DNA of 64,000 bases. Source: Deltaproteobacteria bacterium SG8_13 (GTDB lineage: Bacteria > Desulfobacterota > Desulfobacteria > Desulfobacterales > SG8-13). The position numbers and the translations under genes are program-made. Shown here in pieces: positions 34,101 through 43,436 of this stretch; within the stretch, counting starts at the first letter, position 1; each line of letters opens with the position of its first letter. The DNA is taken from the NCBI GenBank assembly GCA_001303025.1, contig LJNK01000017.1, forward strand, positions 1 through 64,000, written 5' to 3'. The notes below the pieces were generated by a model. The model saw only the letters and a program-made list of their open reading frames with translations, was not told the DNA's origin and searched no databases.

Positions 34101-35873
34101 TCAGGCGGGAAGATGAATGGTAAAGGTGCTGCCCTTGCCGAGGGTGCTGTCGACCGACACGTGGCCGCCGTGCGCCTGGACGATGTGCTTGACGATGGCC
34201 AAGCCCAGGCCGGTTCCTCCCAGCTTGCGGCTGCGGGCCTTGTCGATGCGATAGAACCTCTCGAATAGACGCGGCAGGTGCCGACTGTGTATCCCGGGTC
34301 CTTGATCGGTGATGTCGATGATCACTTCGGAATCCTTTCGGTCGGCCCGGACCTGAACGGTGCTGCCTTGCTCGCTGTAATTGATGGCGTTGTCGATCAG
34401 GTTGACCAGGGCCTGCTCCAGCAATGTGGCGTCGATTCGGGTGGCGATTTCAGCCGGGCAATCCAGTCTCACCTCGATGTTTTTTTCCGCTGCCTTCGGC
34501 TGGCACACCTGAACGGCGGTCTGGACGACCTTTTTAATGGAGCCGTTTTCCAGCTGGATTTCATTCTGATCGTTTTCCTGTTCGATTCGCGAAAGAGACA
34601 GCAGATCCTCCAGGATGGCATGTAGCCGGTTGACGTGCTTGAGAACAATGTCCAGAAATCTTTCCTGCTCCTCGCGCCTGTCGACGGAACCCTGCTGAAG
34701 CGTTTCCACGAACCCCTTGATGGCGGTCAGCGGGGTTTTGATTTCGTGGGAAACGTTGGCGACAAAATCGCTGCGAACGTTCTCCAGGTGCCGCAGCTGG
34801 GTGACGTCGCTGATCACCAGCAGGGTGCCGATCTGCCGATTGGACGCATCGAACAACGGTGAGCAGCGAACGTTCAATACCCTCTCGCCGCCTCGATATA
34901 CGATAAAGTCGTCTTCAACCGCCTTTCCACTGGAAAGGGCACCCAGGACGAAACGCTGCAGCGCCAGATTGCGAATCACTTCCTGGATGTGACGGCCGGT
35001 GGCATCCGAGGGATCGCAGTCGAACATCCGGCCGGCCGCCTGGTTCATTCGGATAATCAACTCGTTTTGATCCACTGCTGCCACCCCCTCCAGCATGCTC
35101 GACAGCACGGCTTCGAGTTCGTTTCGCTGGCGAACGACCGTTTTGAGGCGGTCATCCAGCTGAACCGCCATGCGGTTCAATGCTTCCGCGAGACCGGCCA
35201 TTTCTTCCACCCCGACTGCCGGGAGCCGGTGGGCCAGGTTGCCGGAGGAAAAGTGTTGCGCCCCTTCCCGGATCCGTTCAATCGGCTGGCTGATGCGCCG
35301 GGAGATATAAAAGCTCACCCCTGCCGCCAGCAGCGCGATCACCAGCACTCCCAGGGCAATTTTCAGCCGGATCGAATTCATGGCCTCATCCAGGGAGCTG
35401 ACGGAAACCGATGTCCGCACAACGACCACCACCCGGTCGGCTTTCATCAGGGGGACCGCCACGTACATCATGCGCTGTTGGAGCGTGTTGCTGTACCGCA
35501 TCGATTTGCCGATGCCGCCGCCGAGGGCAGCCACAACCTCTTCGCGGTTGGCGTGGTTGTCCATAAAGCGGGGGGTGTCGCGAGAGTCGCCGATCACAGC
35601 CCCGTCGGGCAGTATGACCGTGATGCGGGTGGCCGACAATTGCCCAAGTTCCTTGCAGATCGCATCCACCACTTCCGCATCCAGGGGGGAGAGCAGGCTG
35701 ATAATCTGCTTTTCGAGAAGATGGGCCCGTGCCTGCAGATCCTGCTGGGTCTGGTTGAGGTAAAACCGCTGCAGTGCCTCTGTTGCATACCAGGTGACGG
35801 CCACAAGGGAAAAGATGGTAATCAGCAGATAGGATGGGAACAGATGCCAGACCAGTCGTCTTTTTTTTCTCAT
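34101..35873 (-). CDS. phoR: Phosphate-regulon sensor histidine kinase PhoR (590 aa)
   Basis: This is a membrane sensor kinase that phosphorylates PhoB when phosphate is scarce. It has a first membrane helix ([19 protein letters not shown]), a periplasmic sensor of ~130 residues, a second helix ([18 protein letters not shown]), HAMP, a PAS domain ([18 protein letters not shown]), the HisKA phospho-acceptor [14 protein letters not shown] and the ATPase domain with N box ([10 protein letters not shown]), ITDQGPGI and [12 protein letters not shown]. The periplasmic domain is larger than in E. coli PhoR. Its start overlaps the phoB stop (ATGA). Confidence 0.93.
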   Translation of the reverse strand: MRKKRRLVWHLFPSYLLITIFSLVAVTWYATEALQRFYLNQTQQDLQARAHLLEKQIISLLSPLDAEVVDAICKELGQLSATRITVILPDGAVIGDSRDTPRFMDNHANREEVVAALGGGIGKSMRYSNTLQQRMMYVAVPLMKADRVVVVVRTSVSVSSLDEAMNSIRLKIALGVLVIALLAAGVSFYISRRISQPIERIREGAQHFSSGNLAHRLPAVGVEEMAGLAEALNRMAVQLDDRLKTVVRQRNELEAVLSSMLEGVAAVDQNELIIRMNQAAGRMFDCDPSDATGRHIQEVIRNLALQRFVLGALSSGKAVEDDFIVYRGGERVLNVRCSPLFDASNRQIGTLLVISDVTQLRHLENVRSDFVANVSHEIKTPLTAIKGFVETLQQGSVDRREEQERFLDIVLKHVNRLHAILEDLLSLSRIEQENDQNEIQLENGSIKKVVQTAVQVCQPKAAEKNIEVRLDCPAEIATRIDATLLEQALVNLIDNAINYSEQGSTVQVRADRKDSEVIIDITDQGPGIHSRHLPRLFERFYRIDKARSRKLGGTGLGLAIVKHIVQAHGGHVSVDSTLGKGSTFTIHLPA

Positions 35874-36562
35874 GGGCTTTCCCTGAAGCGATAGCCGACG
35901 CCACGCACGGTTTCGATGTATTGCCCGTAGGGTCCCAGTTTTTTGCGCAAACCGACGATCTGGACATCCACGCTACGGTCGGTAACCGGGTAGTCGTCAC
36001 CGCGCACCGCATCGACTATCTGCGTGCGGGTAAACACCCATCCGGGCCTTCGTGCCAGAAGGGACAATACCTGAAACTCCGTGTAGGTGAGTTCGATCGG
36101 CTTTCCATTGGCTGAAACACTGCGACGGCCCGGATGAATATCGAGTTCATGAATCTTGATCGCTTTCTGGCTGTCATACGGCTCGAGCGTTTTTCGGCGT
36201 AAAACCGCGCGCACCCTGGCAACCAGGATCCGGGGACTGAAGGGTTTGGTGATGTAATCATCCGCACCGAGTTCCAGGCCGGCGACCACATCTGGTTCCT
36301 CGCCCTTGGCGGTGAGCATAACGATCGGTACGCCGCGGGTGTCGGCGTCGTCTTTCAGCTTGCGGGCCACCTCCAGACCGTCGATGCCGGGAAGCATCAA
36401 ATCAAGAATGATCAAATCGAACAGCTCGCGTCGCGCTTTCACAAGGGCATCTTCACCGGAGGCCGAGCAGACCAGCTTATAACCCTCTTTGTCGAGGTTG
36501 AAGCGCACCAGCTCCAGGATGTCTTCCTCGTCGTCGACAATCAGTATTTTTTCTTTTGCCAT
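35870..36562 (-). CDS. phoB: Phosphate-regulon response regulator PhoB (230 aa)
   Basis: This is an OmpR-class response regulator. The receiver domain has the acidic pair in ILIVDDEEDILEL, the phospho-acceptor Asp in LIILDLMLPGIDGLEV, Thr in VMLTAKGEE and Lys in DYITKPFSPRIL. The winged-helix output domain has ELTYTEFQVLSLLARRPG and VDVQIVGLRKKLG. Phosphorylated dimers of this class bind direct repeats at 11-bp pitch, which is the spacing found at seven sites in this region. Its own upstream gap has three such repeats, so it may be autoregulated. It is translated together with phoR. Confidence 0.94.
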   Translation of the reverse strand: MAKEKILIVDDEEDILELVRFNLDKEGYKLVCSASGEDALVKARRELFDLIILDLMLPGIDGLEVARKLKDDADTRGVPIVMLTAKGEEPDVVAGLELGADDYITKPFSPRILVARVRAVLRRKTLEPYDSQKAIKIHELDIHPGRRSVSANGKPIELTYTEFQVLSLLARRPGWVFTRTQIVDAVRGDDYPVTDRSVDVQIVGLRKKLGPYGQYIETVRGVGYRFRESP

Positions 36563-36612
36563 CGTGGCTCCCGTCTTGGGGTGTTGGGATGTAATTCAAC
36601 CAGATGGGGCAA

Positions 36613-36655
36613 GATGTAAGACGATACGGTTAGAATTTGGTTAGAAACCTGCTAG
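36613..36655 (-). promoter_or_regulatory. Putative PhoB box and -10 element (3 repeats) upstream of phoB
   Basis: GTTAG (36629), GTTAG (36640) and GCTAG (36651) are spaced 11 bp, reading CTAGC, CTAAC, CTAAC toward phoB. TACATC (36613-36618) begins 10 nt beyond the last unit. Confidence 0.65.
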
Positions 36656-36732
36656 AATACGGTCAATCCCTTTTCATATCACATGGCAGTGCAATCGGGT
36701 AGGCTTTCCGCACTCCCACAAGCACACAACGC

Positions 36733-38406
36733 TTACGGGTGGGAAGCCTCATCGGCGTGCGAACTGGGCATCGGCGGCAGATGGGTGCGGCACGCGGCGG
36801 CAAAATCTTCCGGGTAATGCCCGCTGATATAGCGCAGCTGCGCTTCACTGAAAGCCCCCGGAGATTGGGGCATTCGGGGAAGGACTGCATAAAGCAGCCG
36901 CTGATCGGAATCACCGGAGACAAACCGCTTGGCATATTCAATAACGGTAACCATCCTGGCCCCCATGAGCTCCAGGGTCTGCATGGCCGCCAGTATCGCC
37001 CGGTCGACCGACCGGCGGGTGAGCGGATCCGCTTCCAGGATATTGCCGACCGGCTTCAACGTAATCAGCTGCAGTTCCCACTGGGAAGTCTGCGCTTTCG
37101 GAACATAGAGCATCACCTGCTCGTCTTCGTGGATGACCAGGCTCTGGCCGTCGCCCACGCTGCCATCCATCCGCCGGTTGTTTCTCAGCGCGGCGATCAG
37201 TGCCGGGAAAAAGCTGCTGCCGGTCTGTTTGCGGTAGCGCTGGATGAAATCGGCGATCAGATCTCCGCAGCAGTAAGCCGAACCGGCTCCCGCCTGCCTG
37301 TCCGCACCCTCCTGCAGAAAACCGGTGTTTGGCACCAGCGCATACTGGGTGTGAATCTGCTGGTGGGAGGCATGCAGGCGGTATCCGCTGGGAGAAAAAT
37401 CAAAACCGAAGTTCCAGCCCCAGAGGGTGCTGCTGAAAGGCAGTCGGGCGCTGCTTGCGTCCCGGTGCAGCTCGTCTATGATTTTCAGACGCAACGACTC
37501 CAGCTCGCTCGGGGTCAGCGGCCTTCTGGAGGCCTGCACCTCGATGCCGAGGGCTTCGGCCAGACGGACGTAGGTTCGTTGATAATACAGATGCCGCATT
37601 CCGCACATGTCGCTGTGGGTCAGGTCGCCAACGTGATAGCGAACGGCATCGTTGGCCATGTTGGCCGCATAATGTCCCCACGGAATGTAGCTGTTGCGCC
37701 GAAGATATTCGAACACGTGGCTGCTGTCTTCCCTCCACTCGCCCACGATTTCACTGCCGCCCTGAATGCCGGGTTTCAGCACCATCGTGTTCTTGTATTC
37801 GTCCGGAAGGTGCGGATTGTTGGCCACGGCTTCGAACAGAAGATGATCATAAATCACCGCCTTTCCCTCTCCGCCCGTTTGGCGGATATGCGCAAGACCC
37901 ACCGGTTGCCGGCCGGTCTCATCTTGCACCAGCCTGCAGCTGATTTCGGCGAGCTGAATCAGATCCTCCGGGTCGGTGGAATTGACCGCCAGGGCCATTT
38001 TCAGCGCATCCGGCAGTTGCCTAAATAGTTTTTCCATCCGGTCATCATCGGTATCCGGCCCGAGCAGGTGGTTTCGGACCAGATCGGTAAAAGAAAAAGG
38101 GGGGGATTCGGCAAGGATAAACCCTTTGGAGTCCTGCGCCCTGGCATCTGCCCAGCTTTTCAGGATATAGGTGGCCCCGCGGAAGGGAAAGGCATTGGGA
38201 ATTTCATAGATCCATTCGCCATCGGGTTCTTCAACGTCTCCGTCCGGGAAATTGGCATCGTTTCGCTTCGGCTTCCCATCTTCGAAAGGACCCAGGCTGT
38301 CGGAAAATGTCGACTGACGCAGATTCCTGACGATATACCGGGACCGGTGGACACTGAATATAAAGCGCCCCTCCGGCGATACGCAGGTTCGAAGGTTATC
38401 GTACAA
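36733..38406 (-). CDS. Large hypothetical protein with HIT/GalT-like histidine motif (557 aa)
   Basis: No family is firmly recognised. A His-rich stretch, GYRLHASHQQIHTQYALVP, around residue 350, and the downstream QVMLYVPKAQTSQWELQLI resemble the core of galactose-1-phosphate uridylyltransferase/HIT-fold proteins; this is a weak resemblance. Several cysteines and His (LTHSDMCGMRHLYYQ, AYCCGDL) could bind metal. There is no signal peptide or membrane segment. Translation starts at TTG 38406, which has a strong GGAGGA site 5 nt upstream. It lies upstream of phoB on the same strand but is separated from it by the Pho-box-like promoter. Confidence 0.75.
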   Translation of the reverse strand: MYDNLRTCVSPEGRFIFSVHRSRYIVRNLRQSTFSDSLGPFEDGKPKRNDANFPDGDVEEPDGEWIYEIPNAFPFRGATYILKSWADARAQDSKGFILAESPPFSFTDLVRNHLLGPDTDDDRMEKLFRQLPDALKMALAVNSTDPEDLIQLAEISCRLVQDETGRQPVGLAHIRQTGGEGKAVIYDHLLFEAVANNPHLPDEYKNTMVLKPGIQGGSEIVGEWREDSSHVFEYLRRNSYIPWGHYAANMANDAVRYHVGDLTHSDMCGMRHLYYQRTYVRLAEALGIEVQASRRPLTPSELESLRLKIIDELHRDASSARLPFSSTLWGWNFGFDFSPSGYRLHASHQQIHTQYALVPNTGFLQEGADRQAGAGSAYCCGDLIADFIQRYRKQTGSSFFPALIAALRNNRRMDGSVGDGQSLVIHEDEQVMLYVPKAQTSQWELQLITLKPVGNILEADPLTRRSVDRAILAAMQTLELMGARMVTVIEYAKRFVSGDSDQRLLYAVLPRMPQSPGAFSEAQLRYISGHYPEDFAAACRTHLPPMPSSHADEASHP

Positions 38407-38669
38407 CGGATTCCTCCATCAGCGACAGTTCCTGCCGGCCCAGGTTTCGCCTCCGGTGAGTCAGGGGCCATTGGGTATCGCTCTGCAGGTCACTGCTGTC
38501 ATACCGGCTGCCCGCAGAAAGCCGGTGGTCGATGACGCTTTTTCGGGCGCATGCACCAATTGATTGAAAACATTCATGAAACAGGTTTAATAGCTCCTTT
38601 ATCCTGCATCATGGTACCACAAAAACAGCGCATTTACGATAGAGGGACGTCGAGCCGGAAAGGATTCGC
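38407..38669. other. Intergenic sequence without recognised content
   Basis: This is the first part of the 438-bp gap between the HIT/GalT-like gene and the Arg-rich small protein gene. I see no gene, repeat or terminator here; the rest of the gap contains only a possible 35-residue ORF (38670-38777). Confidence 0.4.
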
Positions 38670-38777
38670 ATGTTTCCGGGGCAGTGGAAGGAAGCGTTGC
38701 GGGAGGGGGATGCGGATATGTTGCGGGTCTACCTGACGAAGGTTCACATACTGGCAGCGTACTGCAGCCCACGGTAG
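38670..38777 (+). CDS. Possible small protein (35 aa)
   Basis: A short frame starts at an ATG with a good AAAGGA site 6-7 nt upstream and encodes MFPGQWKEALREGDADMLR followed by a short tail with one Cys. The amphipathic first half reads like real protein. It stands alone on the plus strand in a 438-bp gap. It could also be a chance ORF or the remnant of a longer gene. Confidence 0.3.
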   Translation: MFPGQWKEALREGDADMLRVYLTKVHILAAYCSPR

Positions 38778-38844
38778 CGCGGACACCTCAAACGGCTGCC
38801 GGCATCCGGCCGCCGTGCTGCGCTCGTCCGCAGGTGTAAACGGG

Positions 38845-39048
38845 TCATTCACTCTTGTAGAGGGTTTTGTAGGCGTCTCTTCTTTCCAGTCCCTTGCGAA
38901 TCCGCAATAGCCGTGCCGTGCGCCGATCGGTTCCACTTCTGCGATGGCGCAGCCACCTGCGCTCCGGGAACCGGTACGACGATGTCCGCTGCCTGCGGTC
39001 TGCCAGGCGTCTCCTTCCTCCATTGTCGGCTAAATCATTGTTGTCCAT
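38845..39048 (-). CDS. Small Arg-rich protein (67 aa)
   Basis: A strong AGGAGG site precedes the ATG at 39048. The protein is very basic, with repeated R-R-x-x-D-R-R/E-R-R blocks (GRRRLADRRQR, FPERRWLRHRRSGTDRR, KGLERRDAY). Short proteins with this pattern are frequent in Desulfobacterota, often near PilZ genes, but their role is unknown; binding of RNA, DNA or another polyanion is possible. Longer in-frame upstream starts would run into the PilZ gene's downstream gap and lack a ribosome binding site. Confidence 0.7.
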   Translation of the reverse strand: MDNNDLADNGGRRRLADRRQRTSSYRFPERRWLRHRRSGTDRRTARLLRIRKGLERRDAYKTLYKSE

Positions 39049-39392
39049 GAGCGATCCTCCTGAAATCCGTTTCCCGTTGCTGCCTGCGGCCGCCCATGGG
39101 CAGCTCCGGTTACACAGGCGTTCAACCAAGCGGATGCAAAAAGCGTGCAGAAATATTGTCGGTCCGATTGGTATTGATTCAAACAGGTTATAACACCGAT
39201 GCTCAAATGCCGGCAGGCAATGTGAACCCCAATACCCAGATACAGGGTAATGGAAGCCACAGTGGCTCCGTTCAGCGCAATGTCCTGCCGCCGCCCGTCG
39301 ATCCGATGCGGCAAGCGCCGGCAATTGGCCGCAGCCGGTTCACCATCGTCGCCGCGGCCCCGCTGATGATCATCCGGATCCGCCGAGCAGCT
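39049..39392. other. Intergenic sequence between the PilZ gene and the Arg-rich small protein
   Basis: About 340 bases without a supported gene. On the minus strand TTGAAT and CAATAT with an 18-bp spacer (near 39151-39181) could be a promoter for the Arg-rich protein, but the match is weak. Nothing else is seen. Confidence 0.3.
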
Positions 39393-39704
39393 TTACATCG
39401 TCTGCACCCGCATCACCCGCTTGCGGGGGTCTTTGAAAAATTCGACGCCGAAGCCTTCCCGATTTCGCCAGACCACCTGTCCCTTGCGCTTGTCGTTTTT
39501 GTCTTTGGAATACGGCAGAGCCACAATGATGACCTCCCCGACCGGCGGGATATCCGGAGACTGAATAAAAATGCCGCCGAGGCTGTAGTTGACCAGGTCT
39601 CCTTCATAGAGTCGCGCCGGTGTGGCAAAAAATACGTAGCGGGAGAAGGGATGACGGGGGTCCTTTCGCCGCTCGAGGTCAGCACTCTGGTTCGGTTGCA
39701 GCAT
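39393..39704 (-). CDS. PilZ-domain protein, probable c-di-GMP receptor (103 aa)
   Basis: This is a single PilZ domain. The two c-di-GMP contact motifs are present: R-R-x3-R in ERRKDPRHPFSR and the NxSxxG-type NYSLGGIFIQ. The C-terminal strand VVWRNREGFGVEFFKD completes the barrel. It has an AAAGGAG ribosome binding site. Single-domain PilZ proteins act as adaptors on motility, secretion or polysaccharide systems; none is adjacent, so the target is unknown. Confidence 0.9.
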   Translation of the reverse strand: MLQPNQSADLERRKDPRHPFSRYVFFATPARLYEGDLVNYSLGGIFIQSPDIPPVGEVIIVALPYSKDKNDKRKGQVVWRNREGFGVEFFKDPRKRVMRVQTM

Positions 39705-40146
39705 TCACAACTCCTTTCATGGTCGATTGTCATCACAAAATGGCAGGGTTTGACCGGAAACCCGTAAATCACTGACATCCAAAGAACGGTCGAAAATCCC
39801 TTTTCGGCGGAAAACCGGGCGTCTTTCCATTCAACAGGGGGTTCCGGGACCGGTTCTTTTTTGTAATAGCAAAGATCGTGCAAAACTGAAAAATTTTTTT
39901 TACGTGTTATATCAAGCGGCAGCCTATTTGACTACGAAATATAGACTAATAAAATGAATTCTTTTGCCTAATAATTATATATTATAATACCCAAATTATG
40001 TCTTTTATTACCTAATACTATATTGTTACTTCAAAGTGCTGCCCGGCCTCTGCCGGTTGATGGAATGCGAATGCTTTTCGCGCCCGGACGTCGACTCCGC
40101 TTCGTTTCGATTGACTTCTGCCGGCAAATCGTTTACATCACCGGAA
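39705..40146. other. AT-rich intergenic region
   Basis: About 440 bases between divergent genes. Positions ~39890-40030 are strikingly AT-rich compared with the surroundings and include an inverted repeat ATAAT/ATTAT near 39970-39990. It may contain the promoter of the acyltransferase gene. No gene is seen. Confidence 0.4.
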
Positions 40147-40899
40147 ATGCGCAAAAAAGTGAAACGTCGCTTCACATTTCTGCTGTTGCTGACCACCAAA
40201 TATCTCTCGCGGCTGTTTTACCGCTTTGAGGTGGAGTGGATTGGCCGCCTGCCGAAAGATCCCTGGAAAAACATCCGCCTGGTGCTGCTGCTGAACCACA
40301 CGAGCCTCTTCGAGCCGCTGTTTGCCGGTTGGGTACCCAATCGCTTCTTGAAACTGGTCGCCCGAAACGGCCTGGTGCCGGTCGCCGACAAGACCATGCT
40401 CAGACCCGTAGTCGGTCGTTTTTTTCGGCTGGTGGCCAACAATGTCGTCCCGATTTCCCGCAAACGAGACCACAGCTGGATCCGTTTCATCGAAACGATT
40501 CAGACAGGCTCCATGGTGGTCATCGCACCCGAGGGGCGCATGAAACGCGATACCGGCCTGGATCTCAGCGGCCGCCCGATGACGGTTCGCGGAGGTGTGG
40601 CCGACCTGTTGCAGCAGATAAAGGCAGGTCGCATGCTGATTGCATACAGCGGCGGACTTCACCACGTACAAGCGCCCGGGCAACGCATACCCCGTCTGTT
40701 CAAAACGCTGCGCATGCGGGTGCAAAGCCTCGACATCTCTGCATACCGCCGGATGATCTCTTCGAAATCCTATGAAGATTTCAAGCAGGCGGTCATAGAG
40801 GACCTGCAGATCCGCCGCGACAGCTACTGCCCGGAGATTCAGGGTCGGCCCTCGCCGGTGTACGTACCCTATATCTCAAATTACCGCCTTCCCCGATAA
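40147..40899 (+). CDS. PlsC-like acyltransferase with H-x4-E variant motif (250 aa)
   Basis: This has the lysophospholipid acyltransferase fold: the catalytic His block is LLLNHTSLFEPLFAG, and the acceptor block is VIAPEGRMKRD. The usual H-x4-D is H-x4-E here, and FPEGTR is changed to APEGRM, so activity or substrate may be unusual. A hydrophobic N-terminal segment (RFTFLLLLTTKYLSRLF) can anchor it in the membrane. I chose the ATG at 40147, just before the basic MRKKVKRR segment; longer starts from 40036 read less like protein and no start has a strong ribosome binding site. It stands alone. Confidence 0.75.
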   Translation: MRKKVKRRFTFLLLLTTKYLSRLFYRFEVEWIGRLPKDPWKNIRLVLLLNHTSLFEPLFAGWVPNRFLKLVARNGLVPVADKTMLRPVVGRFFRLVANNVVPISRKRDHSWIRFIETIQTGSMVVIAPEGRMKRDTGLDLSGRPMTVRGGVADLLQQIKAGRMLIAYSGGLHHVQAPGQRIPRLFKTLRMRVQSLDISAYRRMISSKSYEDFKQAVIEDLQIRRDSYCPEIQGRPSPVYVPYISNYRLPR

Positions 40900-41359
40900 A
40901 GCCGGACTTGCGGCGCGCGGTTCGTCGGCGCTGCCGCTGATTTGCGGAAAAGCCCTGGCGACAGCAGCAATGGATCCCCCTGAAGACCCGTGGAAGAACC
41001 GGAAGGGATTGCCTGCAAACAAGGTCCCGTCACCCGGAGATGGAAGGCGGGAGCCCCGGCCCATGGGTTGAACCTGTTGCCGGTCGATGAGCCTACGGGC
41101 GGGAAAACCGTCAACGACGGACCTGGGGGAATTCCGTGACGTTGTCGGTGCATATCGGCCGGGTGGTTCGAAGGGATGTTTCCGCAGGCCCAGCGTTGCA
41201 TGTCCGCCGCGCGCAGCCGGCACATCGAGCAATCAAGCAATCGATCAAGCAAAGCGCCGGTCACTTTGCGTGTAATGCAGCCTGCTCGACCATCCAGTGC
41301 CTTCCGGCTGCAGGGGCGCGAGATCTGATTTTCATCGACCGGCAGGCAGCAAGCGATCG
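40900..41359. other. Intergenic gap between convergent genes
   Basis: About 460 bases between the ends of the acyltransferase and acyl-CoA ligase genes. I see no clear terminator, RNA gene or conserved ORF in it. Confidence 0.4.
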
Positions 41360-43126
41360 TTACTTCTGCGGCGCCAATTTGGCCAACTCCTCTTCGCGCA
41401 GGACCCGCCGCAGGATCTTGCCCACCATGGTGGTCGGCAGTTCCTCCCGGAATTCAATGAGGGCAGGTATTTTGAAGCCGGCCATCTTGTCGCGTGCCCA
41501 CGCCTGAATCTCTTCGGCAGTCAACGGCTCGGGCCGGTTCGGATCCGCAATGACAAAGGCCTTGACCACCTCCCCGAATTCCTGGTGGGGGACTCCGATA
41601 ACAGCCGCTCCGCGAATGCCCGGGTGACGATGCAGCAAATCCTCCACTTCTGCCGGGAAAATCGCATACCCCTTGTACTTGATCATGTCTTTGGCGCGAT
41701 CGCGTATGATCGTGTATCCGTCGGCATCGATGCAGGCGATGTCCCCGGTGTACAGCCATCCGTCTCGTATGGTGCGGGCGGTTTCCTCGGGTTTGTTCAT
41801 GTACCCCTTCATCACCTGGGGGCCCTTGATAACCAGCTCTCCGGTATGCGCATCGGCCTCCCGGGACTGTTCCTCGGTCAACCCCCCGGTTTCGGCCACG
41901 GCAAACGGCAGGGGGGGCAGCTCCTGCGTGCCGTTTTCCTTGTCCATGATCCTGATATCCGTATCCGGAAAAGGCAGCCCGATGGTGCCCTGCTTGCGGT
42001 AGCCGCCGACCGGATTTCCGTGCACGACCGGAGTTGCCTCGCTCAAGCCATAGCCCTCCACGATAATTGCCCCGGTCAGGGCCTCGAAGCGATCCTGCAC
42101 CTCCAACGGCAGCGGCCCCGCCCCGGAGATTGCCATTACCAACCCGCTCAAATCGAAGTCTTTGACCCGCGGGTGGGTGTTGATCTTGTTGAACAGCACC
42201 GCCACCCCCGGCATGATCAAATCGCCCTTGGCCGCATACTTCTCTATGGCGGTGAACAGTTCGGTCATCTCTGCCGGTGGTCGGGGAAAAAGGAGTTGAA
42301 ACCCGCCCACCCGAATGGCGGTATTCATCACCGTGGTCATGGCAAACGAGTGAAACAGGGGCAGCACGCCGATGATGCCCGTGTTCGCCTCTTTCTTCCA
42401 CAGCCACGCATCACACATGACCGCGTTGGACACCACGTTGCGGTGGGTGAGCATCGCGCCTTTGGGAAGCCCGGTGGTGCCGCCGGTGTAAAGCAAAACG
42501 GCAATATCTTCTGGATCGACCTTTACATCCGGCGGATCGGGCGATGTCTCCAGCAAGGCTTTGAGCTGAAGGGCATCGGACGGCAGCTGGCCTGTGGGGA
42601 TCTTTTTGAGCAGCTTGCCCAGAAACACTTTTACACCGGAAAAGCCGCACAGGTCGACAATATTGGTGCCGATGACCTGCCGGACCGCGGTCCCCTCGAT
42701 TCCTTCGCGGGCTTCGGCATACAGGGCATCGAGGATGATCAGGGCCTTGGCCCCCGAATCGCTGAGCTGGTGGCGTATTTCCAGTGACTTGTACGTAGGG
42801 TTTACCGAGGTGACGGTCACCCCCAGCATCTGACAGGCATAGTAGGCCACCACGAATTGAATGGAATTCGGCAGCATCAGCGCCACTACGTCTCCCCGAC
42901 GATACCCGAGTGCCGCCAGGGCCGTGGCCAGCCGCTGGACCATGTCCCACAGCCGGCCGTAGGTAACTTCGGCGTCGAGGAAATAGATCGCCGGGCGTTC
43001 AGCGTAGCTTGTGGCTGCCTCCTTGAGAAACTCCGCCAAGGTGCAGTCCGGATAATCGAGACATTTCGGCACCTTCGGCGGCCAGTGTTTGTACCAGATC
43101 CGATCTCCTAAAGATTCGCGCGCCAT
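41360..43126 (-). CDS. fadD: Long-chain acyl-CoA synthetase, FadD-like (588 aa)
   Basis: This is an ANL-superfamily ligase that activates a carboxylic acid through an acyl-adenylate to acyl-CoA. Motifs are complete: LLYTGGTTGLPKGAMLTHRN (A3), the EGYGLSEATPVVHGN block (A5), DGWLYTGDIACIDADGYTII (A7), RAKDMIKYKGYAIFPAEVE (A8) and GKILRRVLRE with the catalytic Lys near the C-terminus. The ATG at 43126 has an excellent GGAGGAGG site. The layout is that of long-chain fatty acid-CoA ligases; chain length is not deduced. It may also feed acyl chains to lipid enzymes in the window. Confidence 0.9.
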   Translation of the reverse strand: MARESLGDRIWYKHWPPKVPKCLDYPDCTLAEFLKEAATSYAERPAIYFLDAEVTYGRLWDMVQRLATALAALGYRRGDVVALMLPNSIQFVVAYYACQMLGVTVTSVNPTYKSLEIRHQLSDSGAKALIILDALYAEAREGIEGTAVRQVIGTNIVDLCGFSGVKVFLGKLLKKIPTGQLPSDALQLKALLETSPDPPDVKVDPEDIAVLLYTGGTTGLPKGAMLTHRNVVSNAVMCDAWLWKKEANTGIIGVLPLFHSFAMTTVMNTAIRVGGFQLLFPRPPAEMTELFTAIEKYAAKGDLIMPGVAVLFNKINTHPRVKDFDLSGLVMAISGAGPLPLEVQDRFEALTGAIIVEGYGLSEATPVVHGNPVGGYRKQGTIGLPFPDTDIRIMDKENGTQELPPLPFAVAETGGLTEEQSREADAHTGELVIKGPQVMKGYMNKPEETARTIRDGWLYTGDIACIDADGYTIIRDRAKDMIKYKGYAIFPAEVEDLLHRHPGIRGAAVIGVPHQEFGEVVKAFVIADPNRPEPLTAEEIQAWARDKMAGFKIPALIEFREELPTTMVGKILRRVLREEELAKLAPQK

Positions 43127-43259
43127 GGGATCCTCCTCCGCAGTTGTCCAGGTGACGTCACACCTGAAGCCTGACTGACCATTCATAGATGGCTGGCTTG
43201 CACCACTGTCGACAGCGCTCGAGCAGCGTCCGGCAGCAGGCCGGCACTTTCAGCGGGAA

Positions 43260-43424
43260 TCAACTCTTTTTTGATGTAACCGTCTGAAAGGCGGTAATTT
43301 CCTGCCTGAGCTTTTTACTGCCGCATTTGGGACATTTGGTTTTCTTCTTTTCGTATTCGGCGATCGAGAGGATTACCGAAAAGGACTTGCTGCAATTTTT
43401 GCACACAAATTCGTAGGTCGGCAT
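43260..43424 (-). CDS. FmdB-type zinc ribbon protein (54 aa)
   Basis: This short gene encodes a zinc ribbon: MPTYEFVCKNCSKSFSV carries the first C-x2-C and KTKCPKCGSKKL the second. The ATG at 43424 follows GGAGGT. The MPTYEF start is characteristic of FmdB-family regulators and putative zinc proteins. It lies between the acyl-CoA ligase gene and a membrane-protein gene, all on the minus strand. The role is unknown. Confidence 0.8.
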   Translation of the reverse strand: MPTYEFVCKNCSKSFSVILSIAEYEKKKTKCPKCGSKKLRQEITAFQTVTSKKS

Positions 43425-43436
43425 GGCAGACCTCCA

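Noticed and set aside
41297-42787. 496-codon plus-strand frame opposite the acyl-CoA ligase
   Set aside because: Antisense to a gene with all ANL motifs; the frame itself shows no domain.
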